DNA of 41,617 bases from an uncultured Bacteroidales bacterium (GCA_947165255.1 CAMUZR010000024.1:1-41617); one strand, 5' to 3'; shown: positions 16,401 through 25,311, counted from the first letter of the stretch. Program-made: numbers and translations. The notes: a model not told the origin generated them from the sequence alone.

Positions 16401-19400
16401 CGGTGTGGTTGTAGTAGCTGTAGAGATAGGGGTAGGAAGAGTAGGAGTAGGTGCTTCCACGACTCCAGCACTGCTGCATGGGCGAGCCAGCGGAACTGCT
16501 GGCAGTGAAGGTTTCGAAGTCTTCGCTCCAGGGGAAAGTGGAAATAATCTCACAGGAGGTAATGATATGGACCATGTTCATGTCGCTGCGGCCATTGGGG
16601 CAGTTGGAGTGGACAAAGATATAGTAGTCGGAGGCAGGGTTAAGCCCATTGAAGGAATGGGTGGTGGAGGTGGTGGTGACAGAATCGAAAGCCGCAGCCT
16701 CGTTGTTGGTGGTAGAGATAAAGAGGGTGTAGCTGCCTATGTTGTTGGCATCGACCCAGGAAATGATGGCGCTGTTGGTGCTGACCGAGTCGACCGTGAT
16801 GTTGCGCACCGAGTCGCAGGGGTTGGGCACATAAAGGGTGAAGTCGTCCATAAAGACGGTATAGCGGCCGGTTTTGGTGGCACGGAAGGCTATACGGTCG
16901 CCCAAGCCGTTGTAGCTAATCAGCACGCTCTTCTTTATATAGGTGTAGAGGCTGGTGCAGTTGGAGAGGTCGATGGTGTCGAGTACTTCGAAGGTGGTGT
17001 CGCCGACCAGGACGCCCAGCTCAAGTGCTGTGGGCATGTAAGAACTGGTGGTGGCGACATAGAAGTCGAGTGCAAGGCCGTTGATGGTGTCGAAGGCGGG
17101 CAGGGCAAAGATTTCAGTGCCGCCGTTTTCTGCCTCCAATTCAAAGTAGACATTGCCGGTGCGGGCATTGCTGCTGTAGTTGTAGCAGCTGGGGAAAGTG
17201 CCGCTGCCGCTAGTGCCGGTGGCAGTGCGAACCCAACAGTTGGGCATGTCGCCAGTGTTGTAATCCTCGAAACCTTCGCTCATGGGCAAAGTGCTCCGGA
17301 ACATGGTGGCGCAGGCCGTGCGAGCGCTGATTGAGGTGTAGGGTACTTCGGAGCCAGCGGGGCAGATGCTCCCCACGCGGAAGTTGTAGAGCGTGTTGGC
17401 TGCAAGGCCAGTGATGGTCTCGGTCTGATTGGACGTAGAGGCAACAGCCACGGTCCAGCTGGTGTCGGTGGACAGTTTGTATTCCACCGTCCAGGACGAC
17501 TCGTTCATACCGGGCACCCAGGCCAGGGTGATGCTGTTGGAGCTGGAACTGGACACCGATACGTTGGGAGCCACACAGCTGGCATCGCCGCAAGGTGCCA
17601 CGAAAATCACGTTGGGACGGCTGCTGGAGGTACTAAGGCTGGTGATAGGACTGGCGGGGTCGACATTGGTGTTGTCGTTATACTGATAAAGGGTGGTGCC
17701 GGAGTTGCCAGAGGTAGTCTGCCAGTAGCTGTTGCTAGACCAGCTGCCTGTATTGTTGTCGATGGTGATGACTATGTTGCTGCTGCCGCTAGGACGCACC
17801 CAGGGGTTGTCGAAGAGGAATTCGTTTTCGCCCGTCTGCAATGAGCGGGTAGCAGAGTAGACACGTTTGGTGGAGTCCATGGGAATAGCGGTGCTGCCGG
17901 TGAGTTCGTTGCGGCTGGTGCTGTCGATGTAAATGTCGATGGCAAAATTGCCGGACGAAGCATTGGTGGAAATGAATTTAATACCGAAGACGGTGTCCAT
18001 GCCATGAGTAAAGTCGCTGGCACGGAATAGCATTTGGCAGTAGCTGTAGTTGTAATAGGTGTTGATGGGGTGGGAGGTGGACGTTGAGGTGCTCTCGCCA
18101 ATCTGGGTGTTGCCGCCTACAAAGCAGGTTGTGGTGAAATAGGTGCCCACAGGGTTGCTCACGTCGGAGGCAGAACAGTTGGCCGCAACGGAAACGTAAT
18201 AGGTGGTGCGCTGGTTGAGGCCACTGAGGAGGAAGCTTCGGGCGTCGCCAGTAGCAGTGTAAGAAGTGGAGGCGCCTGCAGCAGTGTCGGTCACGGTGAT
18301 GGTAAAACTATCGGCAGTGGAGATGGTGCCGTAGCTCCAGCTGATTTGGGCTGAGCCACCGGCAATGTCGCTAACTGCAATATCGTAAGGGTCGGTGCAG
18401 GTAGGCAGGTCGTAGCAACCCACATTGAGTGCAAAACCATTGGAGCTGTAATAGGAGGCACTTTGGAAATAAATGGTCAGTGGGCCTTCGGTCGAAGCCA
18501 CATTCAGGCTGTCGTCGCTAGTGAGGTCGCACAACTGGCGGCCGCTAGTGCCCACGCCCTCGTATACCCGCAGATGCGAGACGTAATAAGAGCTGTAATA
18601 CAGCTGTACGTAGCCACTCAGGGTAACGCCCTGGGTATTATCGGCTGGGTATATTACCAGATAGGTATTCTGGCCGGTGGCATAGTTGCCGAAAAGGCCT
18701 CCGTCGTCGGTGATGGTACCGCCGCACATCTGAACGGTGTCGCTATGGTTGGCGGACATTACATACAGATTCGGGCGGGCAGTGATGGGTCCGACCCAAT
18801 AGCTCTGTTCGCTACCGCAGTCGGCGCGCACGTAAAAATCGTAGGTGACGGTGTCATCCAGTCCGGTTACAGTGCCGTAGGGACTGCTGAAGGTGGCAAT
18901 GCCGTCGTAGGCAGTGTCAGGGTCCATGCCGGTGGGTCCGTATGCCACCTCCCAGGCCGAAGCCAGCGTGTCAGTCCACGCAAGGTTCATCGTACCGGTA
19001 GAAGTGCCGGTGGTATGCAGATTGAAGGGGATTTGGCAGGAACGTACTGTACGGATGGTGATGTCGTCTAAGTATACGGAAGAATAGTTGTAGTTGGGGA
19101 CAAATTTTCTATAAATAATGTAGCCGCTGTCGGTGGTGGTAAGGTTGCCAAAGGTGACGGTATACTCAGTCCATGTGCTGGTAAGGTTGAAGGTGTCCAG
19201 CATCACTGCGTTCTCAGGATGAGCCAAGTCGGTCACATAGCCGACGGCCAACATTACCCCATAGGAGTCGGAGGCTTTTCTGGCCCACAGTTTGGTCTCG
19301 AACGAGTTGATGGGGCCGTAGAGGAAGGGAGAAGCAAAAGAAACCGTGTTGCTGTTGCTGCCCATGTTAATAGCTGTGCCGCCGTTGTGGCCGTTGCCCG

Positions 19401-20316
19401 AAGAGAGGTTGGGGTAGGAACTGTATTGCTCCGTAATGTTCCAGCAGCTGGGGAAACTGCCCTCGTAGCCCTCCATCGTTTCCACGATGGGGAACACGGG
19501 CATACCGCAACTGGTGCGGAAACTGAAGGCGACCGCCTCGCTAGTGTCGCTGCCGGTGCAGTTATTGTAGATAAAGCCGGTGTACAGTGTGTTGGCAGCC
19601 AAATCGCTGAAACTATAGCTATTGCTGGTAGAGTAATACCAGGTGCTGTCGTTGTTCAGGTAGATGAAGTAGCCGGCGGAAACGGTGGCGGCACCCCAGG
19701 TGAGGGTGGCACTGCTGCTGTCGACGGTAGAGGTGACCGAGCCGGGCATGTAGGCGCAACTAGGCGCATTGGTGATAGTCATATCGTCGATAAAAACGGT
19801 ATAGGTGCCTGTGCCGGAATAAGTGGCACGGAAACCAATGCGGTGGCCCGGACCGCTGTAATCTACCAGATATACCCGGCAGGAATGGTAGCTGCCCGTA
19901 TAGGTAGACCCCGTGATAGTGTCGACGGGTACAAAGGTCGTGTCCTCCATCACGCCTATTTCCAGCGTGGTGTGGCTGTAGTCGTTAAGAAAATAGATAT
20001 AGAAGTCTAGCATCAAGTTCGAAGGGTCGGCAAATTCCGGAGTGGCACATAACTCAGTCGCACCCGCACTGCTCTCCAACTCAAAATAATAGTTGCCATT
20101 ACGCGCGTTCGGACTGTACTGGTAGCAACAGGGAAACACGCTGGCAGCCCCCGACGAACCCGTCAGATAGTTCACCCAGCCGGTAGGCAGGTGGGTGGTG
20201 GCGTCAGGACTTTCAAATCCTTCCGTATAGGGCACCGACTGATAGGTCTGTGCCATGGTTGCCATCGGCAGCAACACCGCCGCCAACAGCATTATTTTTT
20301 TAAATATAGTATTCAT
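13414..20316 (-). CDS. Giant T9SS-secreted protein with choice-of-anchor-J, CUB-like and Fn3-like modules
   Basis: The 2300-residue protein has a signal peptide (MNTIFKKIMLLAAVLLPMATMAQ). Six jelly-roll modules of the choice-of-anchor-J/cleaved-adhesin type follow, recognised by openings such as VPYTEGFE, FPIVETMEGY, LPMSEGFEDY, FPWSEDFE, LPYFNDFED and FPWVEDFENG with a nearby CW or W. They alternate with fibronectin-III-like domains (repeated LTWG, GLxxxTxYxxxVRxxC). A CUB-like domain lies near residues 535-645 (CGGTITDDGGLFGNY ... VYEGVG). The C-terminus is a T9SS type A sorting domain (IYPNPTSDATTITV ... LAQGTYFVRI). Such proteins are exported by the Por system and often act in adhesion or glycan binding; no catalytic motif was seen. 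The gene follows the 563-residue relative by 25 bp in the same operon, and their last 70 residues are clearly alike, pointing to duplication. Exact role unknown. Confidence 0.85.
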   Translation of the reverse strand: MNTIFKKIMLLAAVLLPMATMAQTYQSVPYTEGFESPDATTHLPTGWVNYLTGSSGAASVFPCCYQYSPNARNGNYYFELESSAGATELCATPEFADPSNLMLDFYIYFLNDYSHTTLEIGVMEDTTFVPVDTITGSTYTGSYHSCRVYLVDYSGPGHRIGFRATYSGTGTYTVFIDDMTITNAPSCAYMPGSVTSTVDSSSATLTWGAATVSAGYFIYLNNDSTWYYSTSNSYSFSDLAANTLYTGFIYNNCTGSDTSEAVAFSFRTSCGMPVFPIVETMEGYEGSFPSCWNITEQYSSYPNLSSGNGHNGGTAINMGSNSNTVSFASPFLYGPINSFETKLWARKASDSYGVMLAVGYVTDLAHPENAVMLDTFNLTSTWTEYTVTFGNLTTTDSGYIIYRKFVPNYNYSSVYLDDITIRTVRSCQIPFNLHTTGTSTGTMNLAWTDTLASAWEVAYGPTGMDPDTAYDGIATFSSPYGTVTGLDDTVTYDFYVRADCGSEQSYWVGPITARPNLYVMSANHSDTVQMCGGTITDDGGLFGNYATGQNTYLVIYPADNTQGVTLSGYVQLYYSSYYVSHLRVYEGVGTSGRQLCDLTSDDSLNVASTEGPLTIYFQSASYYSSNGFALNVGCYDLPTCTDPYDIAVSDIAGGSAQISWSYGTISTADSFTITVTDTAAGASTSYTATGDARSFLLSGLNQRTTYYVSVAANCSASDVSNPVGTYFTTTCFVGGNTQIGESTSTSTSHPINTYYNYSYCQMLFRASDFTHGMDTVFGIKFISTNASSGNFAIDIYIDSTSRNELTGSTAIPMDSTKRVYSATRSLQTGENEFLFDNPWVRPSGSSNIVITIDNNTGSWSSNSYWQTTSGNSGTTLYQYNDNTNVDPASPITSLSTSSSRPNVIFVAPCGDASCVAPNVSVSSSSSNSITLAWVPGMNESSWTVEYKLSTDTSWTVAVASTSNQTETITGLAANTLYNFRVGSICPAGSEVPYTSISARTACATMFRSTLPMSEGFEDYNTGDMPNCWVRTATGTSGSGTFPSCYNYSSNARTGNVYFELEAENGGTEIFALPAFDTINGLALDFYVATTSSYMPTALELGVLVGDTTFEVLDTIDLSNCTSLYTYIKKSVLISYNGLGDRIAFRATKTGRYTVFMDDFTLYVPNPCDSVRNITVDSVSTNSAIISWVDANNIGSYTLFISTTNNEAAAFDSVTTTSTTHSFNGLNPASDYYIFVHSNCPNGRSDMNMVHIITSCEIISTFPWSEDFETFTASSSAGSPMQQCWSRGSTYSYSSYPYLYSYYNHTDGGSNSMCMYPYANCWLALPEMDNVDSLILKFYMLGPSPSYYTYEAEVGVLSDQNDQSTFVPIDTVTYTGTGSDWQRMRIDLSAAPDSCHFICIRTYGTGYGSFYIDDLSLNYNNGCAELSNLLTSAVGMTTATINWTDTSNNGSYIVSISTTSNLADAFLTDTVPTTSYSFTGLSAVTSYYVWVVNNCPNGTSDLLSGNFATLAADPHFLPYFNDFEDTTNTFTIYQLTGSNGWHVGNAVNHGGSNSLYVTNDGGSTNAYTNTNQSICFAITYLQVPYDSSYAISYDWRCQGEGSYDLMRVALVPEDYDFSTSFTAVNRYSNTLPTGWVALDGGKRNLRNTWQYDQNSIRLNAGNYYLTLVWINDGAMGSNPPAAIDNISMSLITCPAPENLTASSASASNIDVDWTAGSASSWMVEYGVTGFAAGTGTHILATTNHITLNGLAPTTSYDIYVRPICSATDTGFASMVTCLTGCDSVINNFPWVEDFENGIACWSQNYQTGDVGWTVGRGGNAYGGMSGAATGEYNARFSVNSYLGYTTTLVSPMLNIMSDDEVMMTFFHAQPAWGTDQDTLAVVYRVHPDSAWHYLASWNTSITNWQADTVMLPHTTSTYQVGFKAHSGFGLGILLDSVVVYGTESCTRPVFTNSNVGSTSIAATWNSPANSFDVAIRTPNQAWPEPTRITSHTYTFANLEPNTRYEYRVRSICNDTSYSFWATTNCVTDTLECYQVEGLNVVEADFQSVTLNWNADLSGHAVAYVVSISNPSFSSSDTVYSNTATIGSLEPGVTYGVTVQSMCSATTYSDWSETINFTTPTCTPVTGVTVSQVTSHSAVVDWAVSGEESEWQITYGFHGFNQGNGTTVTVSSHPYTITGLDDETEYDVYVRSACTPEVHSNWSSLVTFTTPLAVGIEEIGDGIAFSIYPNPTSDATTITVSGVNGSVQIEVVDMNGRTVSSQTIDCSGDCAKEMNVEGLAQGTYFVRIISDQVSVVRKLVVR

Positions 20317-20341
20317 AAAATTATTGTATTTATGGCTTCAA

Positions 20342-22033
20342 TTACTGAACATTGAATTTTAGTGCGGTATTGATTCGGTCGTTATAAAGGCGCACAAGGT
20401 AAGTACCCTGGGCCAGACCTTCCACGTCAATCACCATCTCGCAATCGGTCGGGCAGTCCTTCGCAAAGGTCTGCAGGGTGCGGCCGTCCATTGCGACAAT
20501 GGCTACATTTATACGTCCTTCCATCCCGCTAACGCTGATAGTAGTGCTAGTAGCGGCAGGGTTCGGGTAGACCGAAACGTTCAGTCCATCCGCCTGGTCA
20601 ATCCCCTGCTGCTCCTCACGGGTGGTAAAATGGACATTCGTATAATCGCTATAGCGGTTGTCGGCGCAAAGGCTGCGCACCTTGGCCACATAATTCGTGT
20701 TAGCGTCCAAGCCAGTCAGGGTGGCCTGCGGTGTACCCGACACCTGCATCAGCCCCAGCTCGTCGCCTTCGACAAAACCCGGAAGGCCGTAGACAACCTC
20801 CCAATCGGCACCCACATTCGTATTGTCTTCCCATGTGATAACCGCTTCGTGCACCGTGGGGGCAGCGTTCAGGTTACTCACCACAAAGCAACTGCTGGTA
20901 GTCACCATCAGGGTGTCGCTCCAAAGCGAAGTGCTCGAAGCGTCGCACATCGAACGTACCGACACGCGGTAGGTCGTGCCCGAACTCAAACCCGTCACCA
21001 TGTAGCTGTCACTATTGGCAGTAAAGGTACGGTTATAGCCACTGTTGAACACGTGCACCTCCCATGCCGTAGCCGTACCGGTGGCGGTCCAGGCAAAAGT
21101 GGCCGTATTGTTAGTAATATCGCTCAGCACCAAATCTTCCGGCTTGCGGCAATGCTCCGAGTCGGTCATGAAGAAAACCGTGTCGGACCAGTCACTATAG
21201 CCGTTATAGGCCAGCGAGCAGTCCTGACGAATACGGGCCATATAGCGTGTCTCTGGACGCAGCACGTCATGCAGTGTCAGGTAGCGTCCAGTCACGTTCA
21301 CCAGCGTCCAGCTGCTCTCGTCCTCTGCCTTGTACTCAAACTCCACGTGTCCGCTGCTGTACTGGTTCCAGTTAAAGGAAGCCGACATGTCGCTCACATT
21401 ATACACGCGCAGCCGCTGTGGCACCATGCAGTGGTCGTTAAAGGCAAACACCAGGCTGTCAATGGCCAGGAAATTCACGCCCGACGACATGATGGGACAA
21501 GTCTTGAAGCAGAAATAACGTCCCGTGTCGGCATAGCGGGCAAAATCCACCGTAAAGCGCGCCATCGTGTCGGGCGAGCAATAGGGGATGGCCAGCAGCG
21601 TGTCCAGGGGCACGAAATTAGCGTCGCTCGGATTGGTGGGGTTGGAAGTGATACCCACTATCAGATCCGAATTGTGCGACGGGCTAGTACTCGACTTTCC
21701 GGCGCTGAAAGTCACCTGTAGGTGACTAATATCCAGCGACTCCGAGAAAGGATTCTGCAGCACCGCCCAGGTAACGCCCGTGCTGTACAGGTCCAAAATG
21801 CAGGTCATGTACCCGTTGTGCACGTTGTACTGGCCAATCGAGGGCTCGTTGGTCCCCTGGAAATGCCAGCAGAAAGGCTCTGTCGGCGGAGTGGTATTGT
21901 GGGGGTAGGCCTGGAAATCCTCCCACCAAGGCAGGTTCATAATGCTGTCGCAGGGCTTGTCCTGTGCGCCCGCCACAAAAGGCATAGCCAGCAGTGCTGC
22001 CATTAAAACAAACAAATGTACTACTTTACTCAT
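20342..22033 (-). CDS. T9SS-secreted protein with choice-of-anchor-J and Fn3-like modules
   Basis: A 563-residue smaller relative of the giant protein downstream. It has a signal peptide (MSKVVHLFVLMAALLAMPFVAGAQ) and one jelly-roll module beginning LPWWEDFQ with PFCWHF. Three fibronectin-III-like domains follow (SFNWNQYSSG, TFAWTATG, VITWEDNT openings). A T9SS type A sorting domain closes it (VYPNPAATSTTISV ... LAQGTYLVRL). It is promoter-proximal, with the 2300-residue gene 25 bp behind it, so both are likely made together and exported by the same system. No enzyme motif is visible. Adhesin, glycan-binding or matrix function is plausible but not shown. Confidence 0.85.
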   Translation of the reverse strand: MSKVVHLFVLMAALLAMPFVAGAQDKPCDSIMNLPWWEDFQAYPHNTTPPTEPFCWHFQGTNEPSIGQYNVHNGYMTCILDLYSTGVTWAVLQNPFSESLDISHLQVTFSAGKSSTSPSHNSDLIVGITSNPTNPSDANFVPLDTLLAIPYCSPDTMARFTVDFARYADTGRYFCFKTCPIMSSGVNFLAIDSLVFAFNDHCMVPQRLRVYNVSDMSASFNWNQYSSGHVEFEYKAEDESSWTLVNVTGRYLTLHDVLRPETRYMARIRQDCSLAYNGYSDWSDTVFFMTDSEHCRKPEDLVLSDITNNTATFAWTATGTATAWEVHVFNSGYNRTFTANSDSYMVTGLSSGTTYRVSVRSMCDASSTSLWSDTLMVTTSSCFVVSNLNAAPTVHEAVITWEDNTNVGADWEVVYGLPGFVEGDELGLMQVSGTPQATLTGLDANTNYVAKVRSLCADNRYSDYTNVHFTTREEQQGIDQADGLNVSVYPNPAATSTTISVSGMEGRINVAIVAMDGRTLQTFAKDCPTDCEMVIDVEGLAQGTYLVRLYNDRINTALKFNVQ

Positions 22034-22058
22034 AAAAAACCAATTTAAATTATAACGT

Positions 22059-22090
22059 ATTTTTATACATTCTCATTTTTATACATTCTC
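22059..22090. repeat. Perfect tandem duplication of a 16-bp unit
   Basis: ATTTTTATACATTCTC occurs twice, head to tail, at 22059-22074 and 22075-22090. It lies in the 5' leader of the T9SS operon, 25 bp upstream of the start codon at 22033. It may affect translation start or simply be replication slippage. Confidence 0.9.
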
Positions 22091-22170
22091 ACCCCATGCT
22101 CACAACATCTTACCCACTGTCAGCCCTTTACACCCTTCGCCCGCCACTCTGCCGACCAAATAAAATTTAG

Positions 22171-22178
22171 CAAAAGTA
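22171..22178 (-). promoter_or_regulatory. Promoter -7 element for the T9SS operon
   Basis: On the minus strand the bases read TACTTTTG, matching TAnnTTTG. No clear -33 box is seen at the expected distance. The leader to the start at 22033 would be about 130 nt and contain the tandem 16-bp repeat. Confidence 0.6.
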
Positions 22179-22340
22179 CATCAATAAAACGATTTAAAAG
22201 TTAATTACCCGCCCTTTAACTTTTTTTACCGTTTCCGTGCATTAATTCCGCAAGACCTGTCTCCCAAGTAACCAAAAAGACCCAAAATCATAAAAAACAC
22301 TAAAAATGCAGAACAAACATAAAAAAAGCATATTTTTACG

Positions 22341-22348
22341 TACTTTTG
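22341..22348 (+). promoter_or_regulatory. Promoter -7 element (TACTTTTG) for the Na/Pi cotransporter
   Basis: Exact match to TAnnTTTG, 44 bp before the start codon at 22393. No strong -33 box is visible. Confidence 0.7.
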
Positions 22349-22392
22349 TAATCTGGACAGAATTTTTAATTCATTAGTAAAATACTACAACA

Positions 22393-24129
22393 ATGTCATT
22401 TACACAAATCTGCATCATCATTCTAAACTTTGCAGGAGCTCTGGCCATCTTTCTTTTCGGCATGAAACTTATGAGCGAAGGCCTTCAGAAATTCGCAGGC
22501 AACAAGATGCGCTCCGTTCTGGGCAAAGTCACCGGCAGCCCTGTCCGCGGCATTCTCACCGGCGCCCTCGTCACCACTGCCATCCAGTCCTCCTCCGCCA
22601 CCACCGTCATGGTCGTTTCCTTCGTCAACGCCGGCCTTCTCACCCTCGCCGGTGCCATCGCCGTCATCATGGGTGCCAACATCGGCACCACCGTCACGGC
22701 ATGGATCATCACCCTCTTCGGCCTCGGCGAGTCTTCCAGTGCCTTCAGCCTCCCCATGTTCCTAGGGGCCATATCGTTAGTATTCATGTTTCTCAAGCGG
22801 GACCGCCTCAAATCCATCGGCGAGTTCGTCATGGGTCTCGCCCTTCTCCTCGTCGGCATGAGTTTCCTCCAGCAGGCCATGCCCAACCTTGAAGAATATC
22901 CCAACTTCCTCCAAGCCCTCGCCACCCTCTCCGGCTTCGGCTTCTGGTCCATACTCCTTTTCGTCCTCATCGGCGCACTCCTCACCTGCCTTGTCCAAGC
23001 CTCTGCCGCCATGATGGCCATCACCCTCGTCATGTGCTACAACGGCTGGATTGGCTTCGATGCCGCCGTCGCCCTCGTCATGGGACAGAACATCGGCACC
23101 ACCATCACCGCCAACCTCGCCGCCATGGTGGCCAACGCCAATGGTAAGAAAGCCGCCCGCGCCCACCTCGTCTTCAACCTCATTGGTGTCATCCTCACAC
23201 TCATTTTCTACCGCCCTGTGCTCAGCGTCATCGCCCGCATCACCGTCGGCATGATGGGCTCCAACCCCTACGACCCCATCACCAGCAGCAACTACAACCC
23301 GCAAACCATCCCCATGGCGCTCTCCCTCTTCCACACCTTCTTCAACGTCGTCAACACCCTCATCCTGGCCTTCTTCATCCCTGCCATCATCAAAATCGTC
23401 GACTGGATGGTCCCAGAAAAACCCGAAGACGAGGAGGACGTATTCAAACTCAAATATATCTCTGGCAACTGGATGAACACCTCCGAGCTCAACCTGCAGG
23501 CCGCCGAGAAGGAAATCGAAGAGTTCTCCAAGCGCGTCCTGCGCATGTTCACCTTCCTGCCCACCCTCCGCACTGCTAAGGACGACGACGAATTCAACGA
23601 CACCGTCGCCCGCATTTCCAAATACGAGGAAATCACCGACCGCATGGAGATGGAAATATCCAACTACCTCACCCATGTCTCCGTCAACGAACTCTCCGAC
23701 AAAGGCTCGCAGCGCATAAGCTCCATGCTCCGCATTGTCGACAACCTCGAAAGCATCGGCGACAGCATCTACCAAATTGCCATCACCCGCAAAAACAAAC
23801 GCGAGACCGAAGTCCACTTCGACCAACACCTCAACGACAACATCGACCACATGACACAACTCGTCTGGAAAGCCCTCGACATCATGGACCAAAACCTCAA
23901 AGGCGACTACGACCATGTCGATATGAACAGCGCCAACCAGGCCGAAGAAGCCATCAACAAATACCGCGACGAGCTCCGTGCCGAATACGTGGGCGCCATC
24001 CGGTCTGGCAAATACGACTACAACATCGGCAGCCTCTACAGCTCCCTCTTCGCCCTCTACGAAAAAATCGGCGACTACGTCATCAACGTCAGCGAAGCCA
24101 TCGGCGTCAAATTCAAAGACCAAAAGTAG
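22393..24129 (+). CDS. Na+/phosphate cotransporter (NptA/PNaS family) with C-terminal PhoU-like domain
   Basis: The 578-residue inner-membrane protein has the inverted-repeat transport domain of the Na/Pi cotransporter II family. The first signature QSSSATT is at 65-71, preceded by GALVTTAI and followed by GANIGTTVTAW. The second repeat carries CLVQASAAMMAIT near residue 200 and GQNIGTTITAN. About eight or nine membrane segments end near residue 345. The remaining 230 residues are helical and PhoU-like (an SKYEEITDRMEMEISNYL stretch), probably regulating flux. It takes up inorganic phosphate using the Na+ gradient. It is monocistronic, with its own promoter at 22341 and a terminator at 24166. 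No Pho box was recognised. Confidence 0.92.
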   Translation: MSFTQICIIILNFAGALAIFLFGMKLMSEGLQKFAGNKMRSVLGKVTGSPVRGILTGALVTTAIQSSSATTVMVVSFVNAGLLTLAGAIAVIMGANIGTTVTAWIITLFGLGESSSAFSLPMFLGAISLVFMFLKRDRLKSIGEFVMGLALLLVGMSFLQQAMPNLEEYPNFLQALATLSGFGFWSILLFVLIGALLTCLVQASAAMMAITLVMCYNGWIGFDAAVALVMGQNIGTTITANLAAMVANANGKKAARAHLVFNLIGVILTLIFYRPVLSVIARITVGMMGSNPYDPITSSNYNPQTIPMALSLFHTFFNVVNTLILAFFIPAIIKIVDWMVPEKPEDEEDVFKLKYISGNWMNTSELNLQAAEKEIEEFSKRVLRMFTFLPTLRTAKDDDEFNDTVARISKYEEITDRMEMEISNYLTHVSVNELSDKGSQRISSMLRIVDNLESIGDSIYQIAITRKNKRETEVHFDQHLNDNIDHMTQLVWKALDIMDQNLKGDYDHVDMNSANQAEEAINKYRDELRAEYVGAIRSGKYDYNIGSLYSSLFALYEKIGDYVINVSEAIGVKFKDQK

Positions 24130-24165
24130 CCCTACCCTTACCCACCCTTTCGGAGGGACTATTCC

Positions 24166-24203
24166 ATAGAAAAGGGGGCAGCCGTCGTTGCCCCCTTTTC
24201 TAT
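24166..24203. terminator. Bidirectional terminator between convergent genes
   Basis: ATAGAAAAGGGGGCA pairs perfectly (15 bp) with TGCCCCCTTTTCTAT around an 8-base loop. The T4/A4 blocks lie within the stem. It sits between the stops of the phosphate transporter (plus) and the nuclease (minus) and likely serves both. Confidence 0.85.
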
Positions 24204-24238
24204 ATCATCACGTCGGCCGTGCGCCGACCTAGAGGCCT

Positions 24239-25033
24239 CTACTGCCAGTACAGCCAGCCAATCTCTCCCTCCACCCTTTCCTCAATTGAGTCCTCCAGCG
24301 CTGCAAATAGGTCGCGGCCTATCAGGGCCTCCAAGTCGTCCACCGTGCAGGCATACTCTCTCAGCGGGTGGTGCTTTGCGCGGTTGGGCATCACGTACGC
24401 AATGGCCGCATAGTCGCTCCCGTTTTTCACCAGCAACGCCTTGAAAAACTCGTCTGGCACCCTCACCCGCGCCTTGCCAATGGTGCCGAACTCGCCCGTG
24501 GTGAAAATCGGTCCGCAAACCACCCACACCCTTCCGTACCTCCTGGCCCATTTGCGCACCTGCTTCTCCAGCGTGTTCCAGTCGCCGGCATTGAACTCGT
24601 GATTCTGCGGACACACATTCGTAAAGAAATGGCTCTGCCAGTAGGCCGCCTCCGACCAGCGCATATCCGCCTTCGGGGCCATGTGCCCCTTGTCCCAGCC
24701 CGAGCGGGAATAGTCCTCGCGCGAAGCCTGCGCACCCTTCACATTCGGGTCGCGGCTGAAATTCGAACTCCGCGTGTCGTAACCCCCATTCAGCTCCTCG
24801 GCGGTCAACTCATACGCCACCCAGTTAGGCACCAGCGTGGTCTGGTTATACGACGACGTGAAACCGTCATACTCCAGCACATAGTCTTCCCTCTCCAATG
24901 CCGGCAACTCCAGCCTGTCGACTCTAGAGACCGTGTCTTCCACCGTGTCGCCGTGTCCCAGGGCAGGACCGCAGCCGCCAAGCATCAAAGCCGCCAAGAC
25001 CGCACAAAATGTAATTTCAAAACTCATATACAT
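24239..25033 (-). CDS. DNA/RNA non-specific endonuclease (NUC family), predicted lipoprotein
   Basis: The start at 25033 is preferred because the protein then begins MYMSFEITFCAVLAALMLGGC, a lipoprotein signal with lipobox LGGC. An in-frame start at 25075 would add 14 residues before it, and 25027 is also possible. The roughly 264-residue product has the betabetaalpha-metal nuclease motif DKGHMAP with the general-base histidine near residue 117 (canonical DRGH). It also has the metal-binding block FFTNVCPQNHEFN with an Asn near 139, followed by WNTLE. The enzyme cleaves DNA and RNA without sequence preference and should sit at the outer membrane or in the periplasm, perhaps for nucleic-acid scavenging. 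It is divergent from cas13b, sharing a 278-bp intergenic region. Its export makes a direct part in CRISPR defence unlikely. Confidence 0.88.
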   Translation of the reverse strand: MYMSFEITFCAVLAALMLGGCGPALGHGDTVEDTVSRVDRLELPALEREDYVLEYDGFTSSYNQTTLVPNWVAYELTAEELNGGYDTRSSNFSRDPNVKGAQASREDYSRSGWDKGHMAPKADMRWSEAAYWQSHFFTNVCPQNHEFNAGDWNTLEKQVRKWARRYGRVWVVCGPIFTTGEFGTIGKARVRVPDEFFKALLVKNGSDYAAIAYVMPNRAKHHPLREYACTVDDLEALIGRDLFAALEDSIEERVEGEIGWLYWQ

Positions 25034-25233
25034 CCATTCGTTAAAAAGTAGCCAATAGCACCTGCCATCGCTCACCCATCCTTAACGCACAACCCAGCCA
25101 AATAGTATGTGTCCCCCATCAGAAAGATTCAGCCTCGGCCCTCACCGCTTAAACGCTTCATACAAAAGCCATATCCAAAGAACCACCGCAAAAAAACACC
25201 TGCTGCAGAAACTTCTCAAACCAAAAAAAATAG

Positions 25234-25241
25234 TATATTTG
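25234..25241 (+). promoter_or_regulatory. Promoter -7 element (TATATTTG) for cas13b
   Basis: Exact TAnnTTTG followed by CATC, 70 bp upstream of the cas13b start. No clear -33 box. It gives a leader of about 64 nt and shows that the effector has its own promoter. Confidence 0.75.
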
Positions 25242-25311
25242 CATCTATCAAACACCGCCCACAACCTGGGCCCAAACAAAAGCATTTCAAACACTATCAG
25301 CATCTTATAAA

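Larger units (their letters stand above)
22034..22392. other. Divergent intergenic region with two promoters
   Basis: This AT-rich gap separates the minus-strand T9SS operon from the plus-strand phosphate transporter. It holds a minus-strand -7 box at 22171-22178, a plus-strand -7 box at 22341-22348 and a tandem 16-bp repeat at 22059-22090. No gene is seen. Confidence 0.7.

Noticed and set aside
22777..24123. 448-residue minus-strand open frame
   Set aside because: Antisense of the Na/Pi cotransporter; Val/Asp/Glu-rich shadow caused by C-ending codons on the coding strand.
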